Positions 1 to 8,397 of a stretch of 64,000 nucleotides of DNA are shown one piece after another. The number at the start of each line of letters is the position of its first letter. The first letter of the stretch is position 1. Location of the stretch: positions 1-64,000 of the forward strand of contig JALHOG010000022.1 in assembly GCA_022843125.1 (NCBI GenBank). Direction: 5' to 3'. The stretch comes from Ilumatobacteraceae bacterium. Its GTDB lineage: Bacteria > Actinomycetota > Acidimicrobiia > Acidimicrobiales > Ilumatobacteraceae. The notes beneath the pieces were generated by a model. It made no database searches. It was not told where the DNA came from and saw only the letters and a list, made by a program, of their open reading frames with translations. Position numbers and translations under genes: made by a program.

Positions 1-223
1 CGTCACGCGGTCGGTGTCGCCCGGTCTCGGGTACATCCCGAATCGTCACGTGGTTGGTGTCGCCCGGTGTCGGGTACATCCCGAATCGTCACGCGGTTGG
101 TGGTCGACCGGTCTCGGGCCGTCCCGAATCGTCACGGTGCCGCTCCGCCGGCGCTTGCGACTCGAGGGTGACGATTCGGGACGGCCCGAGACCCGAGCCT
201 CGATCGGACGTGACGATTCGGGA
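1..223. repeat. 43-bp tandem repeat array with inverted copies
   Basis: Units beginning CGTCACG start at positions 1, 44 and 87, with a partial fourth unit at 130, giving an exact 43-bp period with a few substitutions. The array then inverts: GTGACGATTCGGGA occurs at 168-181 and 210-223. Positions 110-135 and 168-193 form a perfect 26-bp inverted repeat around a 32-base spacer. The array starts at or before the window edge and holds no convincing gene. From 224 to 316 I see nothing further. It lies just upstream of the sulfatase/dehalogenase operon. Confidence 0.85.
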
Positions 224-316
224 TGCTCGGTGAATGGTGCCAGTCGTCGACCCGACGGGGGCAGGTCGGAGGCCGTCGTCTCGGGCGCTGCCACACCCCT
301 CGCGCACGATGAGGAC

Positions 317-988
317 ATGGGCGACATCGACGAACTCCCTCCGCTGATTCGGGGCAACCGGGTCCCGCCATCCACACCCATCGGCACGGTGGTCGATCGT
401 TGGACGTGCCCGAGTTGCGACCGCACCGTCGAGATGGTGCATCGGCCGGGTCGACCTCGGCTCTACTGTTCGCACGCCTGCCGGCAGCGGGCGTACCGAT
501 GGCGTCGACAACGACGGGCCCACACGGTTGCGACCGCCGAATGGCCGGCTGAGTCGGCACGCGCCGACTCGCATGATCGTGGCACCCACGCACTCAGACG
601 AGGCGACGATCCGCTCGCGCGCCGTCGTGATCGCCGCGGCCGTGAGGTCACGGTGTGCGGCCTCCTCGCTCGGCCCAACAGCACCGCCCGGCGCGCCGGC
701 GAGCGCTCGCCATTCCTCACGGGCGGACCGTGGACCTGCCGTGTGTGCGACGCACTGATCCAGCCCCGCCCCCACGGGCTCGTCCCACCCGGAGCGATGC
801 CGCCACCGTGGCACCCAACGCCCGGCGAGCCCGCCCCCTTCGCCGCCCAACTCCGTGCCATCTCGCCCGAGTGGCCGCTGAACCCGAGGATCCGCCAACT
901 CCTCGACACCGTGTGGAGCACCAAACCCGGCTCCACACGGCCGCACTGGCGCCGTCCCGATTCGCACGGCACCGAGTCGGGGCACTAG
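317..988 (+). CDS. Small Cys-rich (zinc-ribbon-like) protein
   Basis: A 223-residue protein of unknown function. Near residue 30 it has W-T-C-P-S-C followed about 20 residues later by Y-C-S-H-A-C-R-Q-R-A-Y-R, a CxxC...CxxxC arrangement typical of small zinc-ribbon motifs found in many actinobacterial proteins. A second pair, C-R-V-C, lies near residue 135. The middle is Arg/Asp-rich and probably disordered. The ATG at 317 was chosen because it follows the repeat array and precedes the conserved Cys region; the frame is open further upstream, but only through repeat sequence. It ends 10 bases before the sulfatase ATG and is probably co-transcribed with it. Zinc binding is inferred from the motif; no function is claimed. 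Confidence 0.6.
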   Translation: MGDIDELPPLIRGNRVPPSTPIGTVVDRWTCPSCDRTVEMVHRPGRPRLYCSHACRQRAYRWRRQRRAHTVATAEWPAESARADSHDRGTHALRRGDDPLARRRDRRGREVTVCGLLARPNSTARRAGERSPFLTGGPWTCRVCDALIQPRPHGLVPPGAMPPPWHPTPGEPAPFAAQLRAISPEWPLNPRIRQLLDTVWSTKPGSTRPHWRRPDSHGTESGH

Positions 989-998
989 CCAAGGAGCG

Positions 999-3281
999 AT
1001 GACCAGGCCGGCTCGCTTCCAGGGAACGATCGCCAGGACGCACACCGAATCCGTTGCGTGGTTCGACGAGCCGCCCCACCCGGGCGCGGACGCGCCGAAC
1101 GTCGTCATCATCCTGCTCGACGACACCGGCTTCGCCCAGCTCGGCTGCTACGGCTCCGAGATCGACACACCGAACATCGACGCCCTCGCAGCTGGCGGCC
1201 TGCAGTTCACGAACTTCCACGTCACCCCGCTCTGCTCGCCGACCCGTGCCTCGCTGCTCACCGGTCGGTCTCAACACGCAGTGGGCATGCGGTCGCTCGC
1301 CAACTTCCGGACAGGGTTCCCGAACCAGCTCGGCCACATCACCGATCACGCTGCCACGGTCGCCGAGGTGCTCCGCGACGAGGGATACGCGACGTTCTGC
1401 GTCGGCAAGTGGCACCTCGCACCGATCGAGCAGAGCTCCGCGGCCGGACCGTTCGACCAGTGGCCGCTCGGCCGCGGGTTCGACCGCTTCTACGGGTTCA
1501 TGGAGGGAGAGACCGACCAGTTCCACCCCGACCTCGTCTGCGACAACCACCCGATCGCGCCGCCCGCCGGTCCAGAGGACGGCTATCACCTGTCCGAGGA
1601 TCTCGTCGATCAGGCGCTCCGGATGATCGCGGACTCGCGTGGCATCCGTCCGGATCGACCGTTCTTCACGTATCTCGCCTTCGGCGCCACCCATGCGCCC
1701 CATCAGGCGCCGCCCGCGCACCTCGCCAAGTATCGGGGCCGATTCGACGACGGATGGGACGTGACCCGGCGGCGCTGGTTCGAACGCCAGCTCGAGCACG
1801 GCATCGTCCCGCCCGGGACCCAGCTCGCACCGCGCAACCCCGGTGTCGATCCGTGGGACGAGCTCCCCGAGTCGCAGCGCCGTCTCGCCGCTCGGCTCCA
1901 GGAAGCGTTCGCCGCGTTCCTCGACCACACCGATGCGCAGATCGGTCGCCTGGTCGACGGTCTCCGCGACATGGACGTGCTCGATGACACCATCGTCGTC
2001 CTCCTCGCCGACAACGGCGCCTCGCAGGAAGGCGGCCCGTTCGGCGTCATGCACGAGATGAAGTTCTTCAACTTGATCCTCGAGACCCCCGACGAAGCGG
2101 TCGAGCGAATCGACGACATCGGCGGGCCACATAGCCATACCAACTACCCGTGGGGCTGGGCCCAGTGCGGCAACACACCCTTCAAGTGGTACAAGCAGAA
2201 CACCCACGAGGGTGGCGTCCACGTGCCGATGATCCTGCACTGGCCCAACGGGCTCGCTGCCGATCAGCTCGGCACGAAACGCCACCAATTCGTCAACGTC
2301 GCCGACATCGTCCCCACGGTCTACGAGCTGCTCGGGTTCACCCCGCCCACGATCTACCGCGGTGTGGAGCAGTTGCCCGTCACGGGGCATTCGTTCGCGC
2401 CGCTGATCCATGACCCTGCCGCCCCGGCCACGAACCGCCTCCAGTACTTCGAGATGGCAGGGAGCCGCGCGGTCGTCGCCGAGCTCGACGGCGAACCGTG
2501 GAAGGCCGTGTGCCGGCACCTGCCCGGAGCCGACTACGACACCGAACCGTGGGAGCTGTACCACCTCGCTGTCGACTGGTCCGAATGCACCGACCTCGCC
2601 GCTGAACATCCCGAGCGACTCGCCGACCTGGTGGCCCTCTGGTGGGAGGAAGCCGACCGTCATGGCGTGCTGCCGCTCGACGACCGCACGATCGAGCTGT
2701 TCGGCGCCCGGTTCCGCGACCGCTCGCCGCACCCGTCCGATCGCCGCTACGTCTACCGTCCACCGATGTCGCCGATCCCCGCCCAAGCCGCGGCCGCGAT
2801 CGGTGGCCGCAGCGCCGACGTGATCGCCCACGTGGCCCACGCCCAGGGCGACGAGGGCGTGCTCTTCGCCACCGGCACCGAGAACTCCGGGATCTCGATC
2901 TTCGTCCAGGGCGACCGGCTCGTCGTCGACTACAACGCGTTCGACGACCACACGGTCGTCGAGTCCACGATCCCGGTTCCCACCGGCGACACCACGTTGA
3001 CCGTTCGCCTCCGCCGGAGCGACGGCCGGTCCGGATCGATCGAACTCGACATCGACGGCGCACCGTGCGGCCGGGCAGAGATGCCGCTCTACATGCGGAT
3101 GATCTCGTCGGTCGGCACGAGCATCGGCTACGACCACGGGTCGGCGGTGTCGAGCAGATACCGCGGACCGTTCCCGTACAGCGGCCGCCTCCGCGAGGTC
3201 GAGATCCAACTCGTCGGCCGACCGACCACCGACACCGATACCAGCACCGCCGAGGCGCGAGCCGCGATGGGCCGGCAATGA
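999..3281 (+). CDS. Arylsulfatase (type I, formylglycine-dependent)
   Basis: A 760-residue sulfatase of the alkaline phosphatase superfamily that would hydrolyse sulfate esters. The signature C79-S-P81-T-R83 followed by A-S-L-L-T-G-R marks the cysteine that becomes formylglycine, and D41-D42 in the N-terminal strand are the expected metal ligands. A long C-terminal part (about 590-750) forms a beta-rich extension seen in large bacterial arylsulfatases. No signal peptide is evident, so it is probably cytoplasmic. AAGGAG lies just before the ATG. The stop overlaps the start of the next gene (ATGA), indicating translational coupling with the metallo-hydrolase and dehalogenase. An activating formylglycine-generating enzyme is not in this window. 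Confidence 0.93.
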   Translation: MTRPARFQGTIARTHTESVAWFDEPPHPGADAPNVVIILLDDTGFAQLGCYGSEIDTPNIDALAAGGLQFTNFHVTPLCSPTRASLLTGRSQHAVGMRSLANFRTGFPNQLGHITDHAATVAEVLRDEGYATFCVGKWHLAPIEQSSAAGPFDQWPLGRGFDRFYGFMEGETDQFHPDLVCDNHPIAPPAGPEDGYHLSEDLVDQALRMIADSRGIRPDRPFFTYLAFGATHAPHQAPPAHLAKYRGRFDDGWDVTRRRWFERQLEHGIVPPGTQLAPRNPGVDPWDELPESQRRLAARLQEAFAAFLDHTDAQIGRLVDGLRDMDVLDDTIVVLLADNGASQEGGPFGVMHEMKFFNLILETPDEAVERIDDIGGPHSHTNYPWGWAQCGNTPFKWYKQNTHEGGVHVPMILHWPNGLAADQLGTKRHQFVNVADIVPTVYELLGFTPPTIYRGVEQLPVTGHSFAPLIHDPAAPATNRLQYFEMAGSRAVVAELDGEPWKAVCRHLPGADYDTEPWELYHLAVDWSECTDLAAEHPERLADLVALWWEEADRHGVLPLDDRTIELFGARFRDRSPHPSDRRYVYRPPMSPIPAQAAAAIGGRSADVIAHVAHAQGDEGVLFATGTENSGISIFVQGDRLVVDYNAFDDHTVVESTIPVPTGDTTLTVRLRRSDGRSGSIELDIDGAPCGRAEMPLYMRMISSVGTSIGYDHGSAVSSRYRGPFPYSGRLREVEIQLVGRPTTDTDTSTAEARAAMGRQ

Positions 3282-4129
3282 TCACGGTCACCCTGCTCGG
3301 CACCGGCAGCCCGCTGCCCGACCCGCACCGCGCCGGCCCGGCCACCCTCGTGCAGGCGGCCGGCGAGCACTACCTCGTCGACGCCGGACGTGGCGTGCTG
3401 ATGCGGCTCGCTGCAGCGGGCGTCCCCGTCGGTCAGCTCACAGCGGTGCTCCTCACACACCTCCACAGCGACCACCTGACCGACCTCAACGATGTCATCA
3501 CGAGCCACTGGATCTCCACGTTCGAACCCACGCCGTTGCGCGTCTTCGGCCCACCGGGAACCGGTCTCGTCGTCGAGCACCTGCTCGCCGGCCTCGAGCC
3601 CGACATCGGGTACCGGCTCGCCCACCACGACGATCTGACCGGGCCGCCGGTGGTCGAGGTCACCGAGCTGACCGAGTCCGACGGGTTCACCGTCCGCGAC
3701 GGCGCAGCGGTCCGCATCGTCGCGGCCCCCACCGACCACCGCCCCGTCGAACCGAGCGTCGCCTTCCGGTTCGAGCACGGCGGCGCCTCGGTCGTCACCG
3801 CTGGTGACACCGTGCCGTGCCCCACGCTCGACGCGCTCTGCGCGAACGCCGGCGCCCTCGTCCACACCGTGATCCGCAAGGACGTGATCGCGGCGATCCC
3901 GATCCCGCGCCTCCAGGACACGCTCGACTACCACTCCTCACCCGAGGAGGCAGCGACGACCGCAGCCCGCGCCCGTGTGGGCACACTGATCCTCACGCAC
4001 TACGTCCCCGCCTTCCCGCCATCGGCCACCGATCAGCGCGACGCCTGGCGGGCGCTGGCGGCAGCCCACTTCGACGGCCGCATCGAGGTCGGCGACGACC
4101 TCCACCGCATCGAGATCCAAGGAGCTTGA
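3278..4129 (+). CDS. Metallo-beta-lactamase-fold hydrolase (RNase Z/arylsulfatase-like)
   Basis: A 283-residue metal-dependent hydrolase. The zinc-binding motif H61-L-H63-S-D65-H66 is intact, an AGDT segment near residue 174 supplies the next metal-ligand Asp, and a T-H-Y motif near the C-terminus supplies the late His. The N-terminal [11 protein letters not shown] is typical of the RNase Z/ArsA-type MBL group, members of which hydrolyse small esters as well as RNA. The ATG overlaps the sulfatase stop codon (ATGA) and the stop lies two bases before the dehalogenase ATG. The context suggests a small-molecule ester or sulfate-ester substrate rather than tRNA processing; this is inference. Confidence 0.88.
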   Translation: MITVTLLGTGSPLPDPHRAGPATLVQAAGEHYLVDAGRGVLMRLAAAGVPVGQLTAVLLTHLHSDHLTDLNDVITSHWISTFEPTPLRVFGPPGTGLVVEHLLAGLEPDIGYRLAHHDDLTGPPVVEVTELTESDGFTVRDGAAVRIVAAPTDHRPVEPSVAFRFEHGGASVVTAGDTVPCPTLDALCANAGALVHTVIRKDVIAAIPIPRLQDTLDYHSSPEEAATTAARARVGTLILTHYVPAFPPSATDQRDAWRALAAAHFDGRIEVGDDLHRIEIQGA

Positions 4130-4131
4130 CG

Positions 4132-5049
4132 ATGCACATCCTGCGCACCCCCGACGCCCGCTTCGCCGACCTCCCCGACTACCCGTTCGAGCCCCACTAC
4201 GGCGAGGTCCCGGTCGACGTGGACGACCCGGACGGGCCCACCCTGCGCGTCCACTACGTCGACGAGGGCCCCTCCGACGCTGCCCCGGTGCTGCTCATGC
4301 ACGGCGAGCCGACGTGGTCGTTCCTGTACCGGCACATGATCCCCCCGCTGGTGGCAGCCGGCCACCGCGTGATCGCTCCCGACCTCGTCGGCTTCGGCCG
4401 CAGCGACAAGCCGGCGGCGATGGAGGACTACACCTACGCCCGCCACGTCGCGTGGATGCGGTCGCTGCTGTTCGACCAACTCGACCTGCACGACATCACG
4501 TTCTTCGGGCAGGACTGGGGCGGCCTCGTGGGCCTGCGCCTGGTCGCCGCCGAACCGCACCGCTACGCGCGCGTGGCGATCGGCAACACCGGCTTGCCGA
4601 CCGGTCACGGCCCGGCGAGCGATGCGTTCCTCCAGTGGCAGAAGTTCAGTCAGGAGGCGCCGCAGTTCCCGGTCGGGGCGATCATCAACGGCGGCTGCAC
4701 GACCGACCTCACCCCCGACGTGATCGCCGGCTACGACGCCCCGTTCCCCGACGACACCTACAAGGCCGGAGCGCGCATCTTCCCGACCCTCGTACCCACC
4801 ACGCCAGACGACCCGGCCAGCGCCGACAACATCGCGGCGTGGGGAGTGCTCTCGCAGTTCGACCAGCCGTTCCTGCTCTGCTTCAGCGACCGTGACCCGA
4901 TCACGAAGGGCGGCGACGCGCCGTTCCGCACGAAGGTCCCCGGCACCGCCGACCAGCCCCACACCACCATCGAAGGTGGCGGCCACTTCCTGCAGGAGGA
5001 TCGCGGCGCCCAACTCGCGGCGGTGCTCGTCGACTTCATCGGCCGATGA
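4132..5049 (+). CDS. Haloalkane dehalogenase (HLD-I type)
   Basis: A 305-residue alpha/beta hydrolase that would cleave carbon-halogen bonds to give an alcohol and halide. [11 protein letters not shown] (about residues 58-67) is the oxyanion signature of DhlA-like dehalogenases. The nucleophile elbow is G-Q-D128-W129-G-G, with Asp rather than Ser as nucleophile and Trp as halide ligand. A late S-D-R-D-P segment and G-G-G-H-F-L-Q-E-D provide the catalytic acid and His. Length matches the family (about 300). It is packed between the MBL hydrolase and another alpha/beta hydrolase. Epoxide hydrolases share the fold, but the G-Q-D-W and H-G-E-P-T-W motifs favour dehalogenase. Confidence 0.9.
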   Translation: MHILRTPDARFADLPDYPFEPHYGEVPVDVDDPDGPTLRVHYVDEGPSDAAPVLLMHGEPTWSFLYRHMIPPLVAAGHRVIAPDLVGFGRSDKPAAMEDYTYARHVAWMRSLLFDQLDLHDITFFGQDWGGLVGLRLVAAEPHRYARVAIGNTGLPTGHGPASDAFLQWQKFSQEAPQFPVGAIINGGCTTDLTPDVIAGYDAPFPDDTYKAGARIFPTLVPTTPDDPASADNIAAWGVLSQFDQPFLLCFSDRDPITKGGDAPFRTKVPGTADQPHTTIEGGGHFLQEDRGAQLAAVLVDFIGR

Positions 5050-5872
5050 CGTCGGGACGCGGCCGCCTGGCGCCCCCGGCGCCCCTGCTGTCGGTGCTCG
5101 AATCGCGCGCCGTGTTCGATTCGGTGCCGGTCTCGCGGCATCCCCGCTGCTCCGTGTCATCGGACGCGGCGACCGCCACCCCGTGCTGATCCTCCCTGGC
5201 TTCCTCGCCGGTGACCCGTCGACCGCTCCGCTGCGATCGGTGCTGCGCAGCCAGGGCTACTGGACACACGGCTGGCAGCTCGGCCGCAACCTCGGCCCGA
5301 CCGCCGACGTGATCGACGGTCTGTCCGCCCGTCTCGCGTCGCTGCACGAGCGGCACGGCCGCCCGGTCAGTGTCATCGGTTGGAGCCTCGGCGGCATCTA
5401 CGCCCGCCGCCTGGCCCGGCGTTCGCCCGAGATGGTCCGGCAGGTCATCACCCTCGGCAGCCCGTTCCGCCTGCAGGAAGTCGGTGGTCGCAGCGCGGTG
5501 TCGGCGCTCTACGACCGGCTCCGTCCGGGTCACGCGATCGGCCTCGAACACCTCCTTCCCGGCGACGACGAGGTGCCGCCCTTGGTGCCGGTCACGGCGA
5601 TCTACACGCGTACCGACGGCGTCGTCCGCTGGTGGCAGTGCATCGAACGCGTCGGCGAGCGGCGCGAGAACATCGAGGTCCGGGGCAGCCATTCCGGACT
5701 CGGCTTCAACGCAGCCGCGGTCTACGCGATCAGCGACCGCCTGGCGCAACCGGTCGACCGGTGGCGACCGTTCCGGCCCCCGCCCGGCGCCGGCGCGCTC
5801 TTCCCACGCCCCGCCGACTTCCGTGACGTCGCCGACGATCCGGCTGCGCACGCGTTCGTAACGGCCGTGTGA
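5046..5872 (+). CDS. Alpha/beta hydrolase (lipase/esterase-like), probable frameshift near 5119
   Basis: The ATG at 5046 overlaps the dehalogenase stop (ATGA) and opens with [24 protein letters not shown], but this frame stops early. The rest of the protein, from [12 protein letters not shown] through 5872, is in another frame that has no ATG or GTG start at the expected N-terminus. Adding one base between 5119 and 5120 joins the two into a normal N-terminus. The downstream part has P-V-L-I-L-P-G-F-L and the nucleophile elbow G-W-S-L-G-G, with a late G-S-H-S-G-L that could hold the catalytic His. It is a cytoplasmic lipase/esterase-like hydrolase of about 275 residues. Whether the shift is real or a sequence error cannot be told here. 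Confidence 0.7.
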
Positions 5873-5912
5873 ACTCTCATGAGCGCTGGCCGGAGCCCCG
5901 ATGTCGATGTTC

Positions 5913-5918
5913 TAGGGT
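5913..5918 (+). promoter_or_regulatory. -10 box of likely near-leaderless promoter (TAGGGT)
   Basis: TAGGGT ends 9 bases before the ATG of the ATP-grasp gene, in the 55-base gap after the hydrolase gene. It matches the TAnnnT pattern seen before several other starts in this window and marks the probable start of the 5928-11561 operon. Confidence 0.5.
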
Positions 5919-5927
5919 CGCGGCCGC

Positions 5928-7415
5928 ATGGATGAGCTCGTGGGGGACGACGGCACCGCGCGGCCGGCCTCCGCCGCGCTCCTCGCGCTCATCGACTCGC
6001 TCGGCACCTCGACCCTGGTCGAGCGCCAGCAGGTGGCCGAGCTCGACATCCTCACGATGGGGATCACGTTCACCGTCTACTCCGACGGGCAGAACATCGA
6101 CCGGGCCTGGCCGTTCGACATCATCCCGCGGGTCATCCCCGGAGCGGAGTGGGATCGCACGAGCGCCGGTCTCGCCCAGCGCCTGCGAGCGCTCAACTTG
6201 TTCATCGACGATCTCTACAACGACCAGCGCGTGATCGCCGACGGCGTGTTCCCGGCAGACCTGCTCGAGCACTCCGCCAACTTCCGGCCGCAGTGCCGGG
6301 GCATCCGCCCGAAACACGGCGTGTGGGCGCACATCTCGGGGACCGATCTCGTCCGTGACGACGACGGTGTGATGTACGTCCTCGAAGACAACCTCCGCGT
6401 GCCGTCCGGAGTGAGCTACGTGCTCGAGAACCGGGCGGTCGCGAAACGGGCGTTCGGCGAGCTCTTCTCGCGCCAGCAGATCCGCCCGGTCGACGGGTAC
6501 ACCGACGAGCTGAAGCGGCTCCTGATCTCCCTCGCCCCCGACGGCGTCGTCGACCCTCAGCTGGCGGTGCTCACGCCCGGCATCTACAACTCCGCCTACT
6601 TCGAGCACTCGTTCCTCGCGCAGCGCATGGGAGCCGAACTCGTCGAGGGAGCCGATCTGGTGGTGGGCGACGACGACTGCGTCTACATGCGCACGATCAC
6701 CGGCCTCGAGCGCGTGCACGTGATCTACCGTCGCATCGACGACCTCTTCCTCGACCCGGAGGTGTTCCTCCCCGAGTCGATGCTCGGCGTCCCCGGCCTG
6801 ATGCGGGCGTGGAAGGCCGGCAACGTCGGCATGGCCAACGCGCCGGGCGCCGGCGTCGCCGACGACAAGGTCGTCTACGCATGGGTGCCCGATCTCGTGC
6901 GCTACTACCTCGGCGAGGAGCCCTTGATCCCGAACGTCCCGACGTACCGCACGATGTACGACGACGAGCGCCGCTACGTGCTCGACAACATCGGCGACCT
7001 CGTCATCAAGCCGGCGAACGAGAGCGGCGGCTACGGCATCATCATCGGGAACCGGGCGACGCGCGACGAGTTGCGGGCGGCGGCCGAGGCGATCGAGGCC
7101 GATCCGCGCAACTGGGTGGCCCAGCCGATCCTGTCGCTGTCGACCGTGCCGACCCTCGTGCCCGGCGACGACGGGAGTCCCGCCGTCGAACCGCGACATG
7201 TCGATCTGCGGCCGTTCGTGCTGACCGGCGAGACGAGCTACGTCACCCCGGGCGGGTTGACGCGCGTCGCGCTCCCGAAGGGATCGCTCGTCGTGAACTC
7301 CTCCCAGGGTGGCGGCAGCAAGGACACGTGGGTGGTCGACGGCATCTTCGAGCCGACCCCAGCACAGCAGCAGTTCGAGACGCTGCAGCACCAGTCACAG
7401 CTCGGGGGCATCTGA
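5928..7415 (+). CDS. Circularly permuted ATP-grasp protein (CP_ATPgrasp_1 type)
   Basis: A 495-residue member of the circularly permuted ATP-grasp family (formerly DUF404/DUF407), predicted to be a carboxylate-amine (peptide) ligase. Hallmarks are visible in order: Y-V-L-E-D-N-L-R-V-P-S-G-V-S-Y near 152-165, L-V-E-G-A-D-L-V-V near 240, the lysine/glycine segment L-V-I-K-P-A-N-E-S-G-G-Y-G near 360, and S-Q-G-G-G-S-K-D-T-W-V-V near 463-474. It is cytoplasmic with no signal peptide. The stop is directly followed by the GTG of the alpha-E gene. In this family the neighbours are typically alpha-E and transglutaminase proteins, exactly as here; the product is unknown experimentally. Confidence 0.92.
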   Translation: MDELVGDDGTARPASAALLALIDSLGTSTLVERQQVAELDILTMGITFTVYSDGQNIDRAWPFDIIPRVIPGAEWDRTSAGLAQRLRALNLFIDDLYNDQRVIADGVFPADLLEHSANFRPQCRGIRPKHGVWAHISGTDLVRDDDGVMYVLEDNLRVPSGVSYVLENRAVAKRAFGELFSRQQIRPVDGYTDELKRLLISLAPDGVVDPQLAVLTPGIYNSAYFEHSFLAQRMGAELVEGADLVVGDDDCVYMRTITGLERVHVIYRRIDDLFLDPEVFLPESMLGVPGLMRAWKAGNVGMANAPGAGVADDKVVYAWVPDLVRYYLGEEPLIPNVPTYRTMYDDERRYVLDNIGDLVIKPANESGGYGIIIGNRATRDELRAAAEAIEADPRNWVAQPILSLSTVPTLVPGDDGSPAVEPRHVDLRPFVLTGETSYVTPGGLTRVALPKGSLVVNSSQGGGSKDTWVVDGIFEPTPAQQQFETLQHQSQLGGI

Positions 7416-8372
7416 GTGGCGCTGCTGTCGCGCGTCGCCGATCGTCTCTACTGGGCCGCCCGCTACATGGAGCGCGCCGAGGACACGGCTCGCATCATCC
7501 GCGCCTACCACGATCTCGTCGTCGACTTCCCGGGCGACGTCGTCCTGCGATGGGAACCACTGATCGCGATCTCGGGCAACGTCGTGTCGGTCGACACCGA
7601 CCCCGACGACTACTCGGGCGAGCTGATGGTGCTGCAGTTCCTCATTGCGGATCGGCAGAACTCGGGGAGCATCGCGAGCTGCGTCGCGGCCACCCGGGAG
7701 AACCTGCGCACCACGCGCGAGGTGATCCCACGTGAGGCGTGGCAGACGGTCAACGGCCTGTCGCACTACACGGGGAGCAACGCCGCCACAGCAGTGCGCC
7801 GCCAGACCCGGGACCGGTTCCTGGCCCGCGTCATCGACGACAGTCGCCGCCTCGACGGCGTCGTCGACTCCACGATGACCCGCGCCAACCCGTATCGGCT
7901 GTTCCGCCTCGGCCGGCTGATGGAGCGGGCCGACATGACGACGCGAGTCCTGGGCGTGCGCGCAGCCGCACTGCTGCAGACGAACGTGCCGGGCGACAAC
8001 GGGCGCAGCTCGGATCCGCTGTCCGACGAGGTCCAGTGGATGGGCGTGCTCCGGTCGCTGTCGGCACTCCAGATGTACCAGCGAGCGACGCGCGGCCCGA
8101 TCGACGGCGAGGCGGTCGTGCGGTTCCTGCTCTACTACGCATCGTTCCCGCGGTCGGTGCAGTGCTGCCTCGACGAGATCCGGTCGATCGTGCTGACCCT
8201 GCCGTCCCCGCACGACGTGCTCGTGGCGCTCGACACCGCGGAGCACGTCCTGGCCGAGGCGCGTCCGATCGCCTCCGACGGTCACGAACTCGACGACGCC
8301 ATGGATCGCGTGCAGCTCGCGATCACCGGTCTCGATCGGGCGATCCACGACCGTTGGGTCGCCGCGGGGTGA
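7416..8372 (+). CDS. Alpha-E domain protein (DUF403)
   Basis: A 318-residue, almost entirely helical protein opening with L-S-R-V-A-D-R-L-Y-W-A-A-R-Y-M-E-R-A-E-D-T-A-R, the alpha-E signature. Several E/R-containing helices follow, including F-R-L-G-R-L-M-E-R-A-D-M-T near 165-180. The family has no assayed activity and is thought to partner the ATP-grasp ligase, perhaps as a scaffold or peptide carrier. The GTG start abuts the ATP-grasp stop codon with no gap, so translation is coupled. A second copy of this domain is fused to the next gene product. Confidence 0.9.
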   Translation: MALLSRVADRLYWAARYMERAEDTARIIRAYHDLVVDFPGDVVLRWEPLIAISGNVVSVDTDPDDYSGELMVLQFLIADRQNSGSIASCVAATRENLRTTREVIPREAWQTVNGLSHYTGSNAATAVRRQTRDRFLARVIDDSRRLDGVVDSTMTRANPYRLFRLGRLMERADMTTRVLGVRAAALLQTNVPGDNGRSSDPLSDEVQWMGVLRSLSALQMYQRATRGPIDGEAVVRFLLYYASFPRSVQCCLDEIRSIVLTLPSPHDVLVALDTAEHVLAEARPIASDGHELDDAMDRVQLAITGLDRAIHDRWVAAG

Positions 8373-8397
8373 CCGCGGGCCCTCGGGATCGGTCAAG

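Noticed and set aside
1..136. Possible CRISPR array in the 43-bp repeats
   Set aside because: Units are contiguous with no unique spacers, and inverted copies follow; no cas genes nearby.
717..3278. An 853-codon open frame on the minus strand opposite the sulfatase
   Set aside because: It mirrors the codon structure of the sulfatase gene, is rich in Arg/Asp/Val with no domain, and has no promoter or ribosome-binding site; a high-GC shadow.
4892..5045. In-frame upstream extension as the real start of the alpha/beta hydrolase
   Set aside because: It lies wholly inside the dehalogenase gene and reads as Arg/Ser/Thr-rich nonsense; the ATGA-coupled start in the other frame fits the family better.
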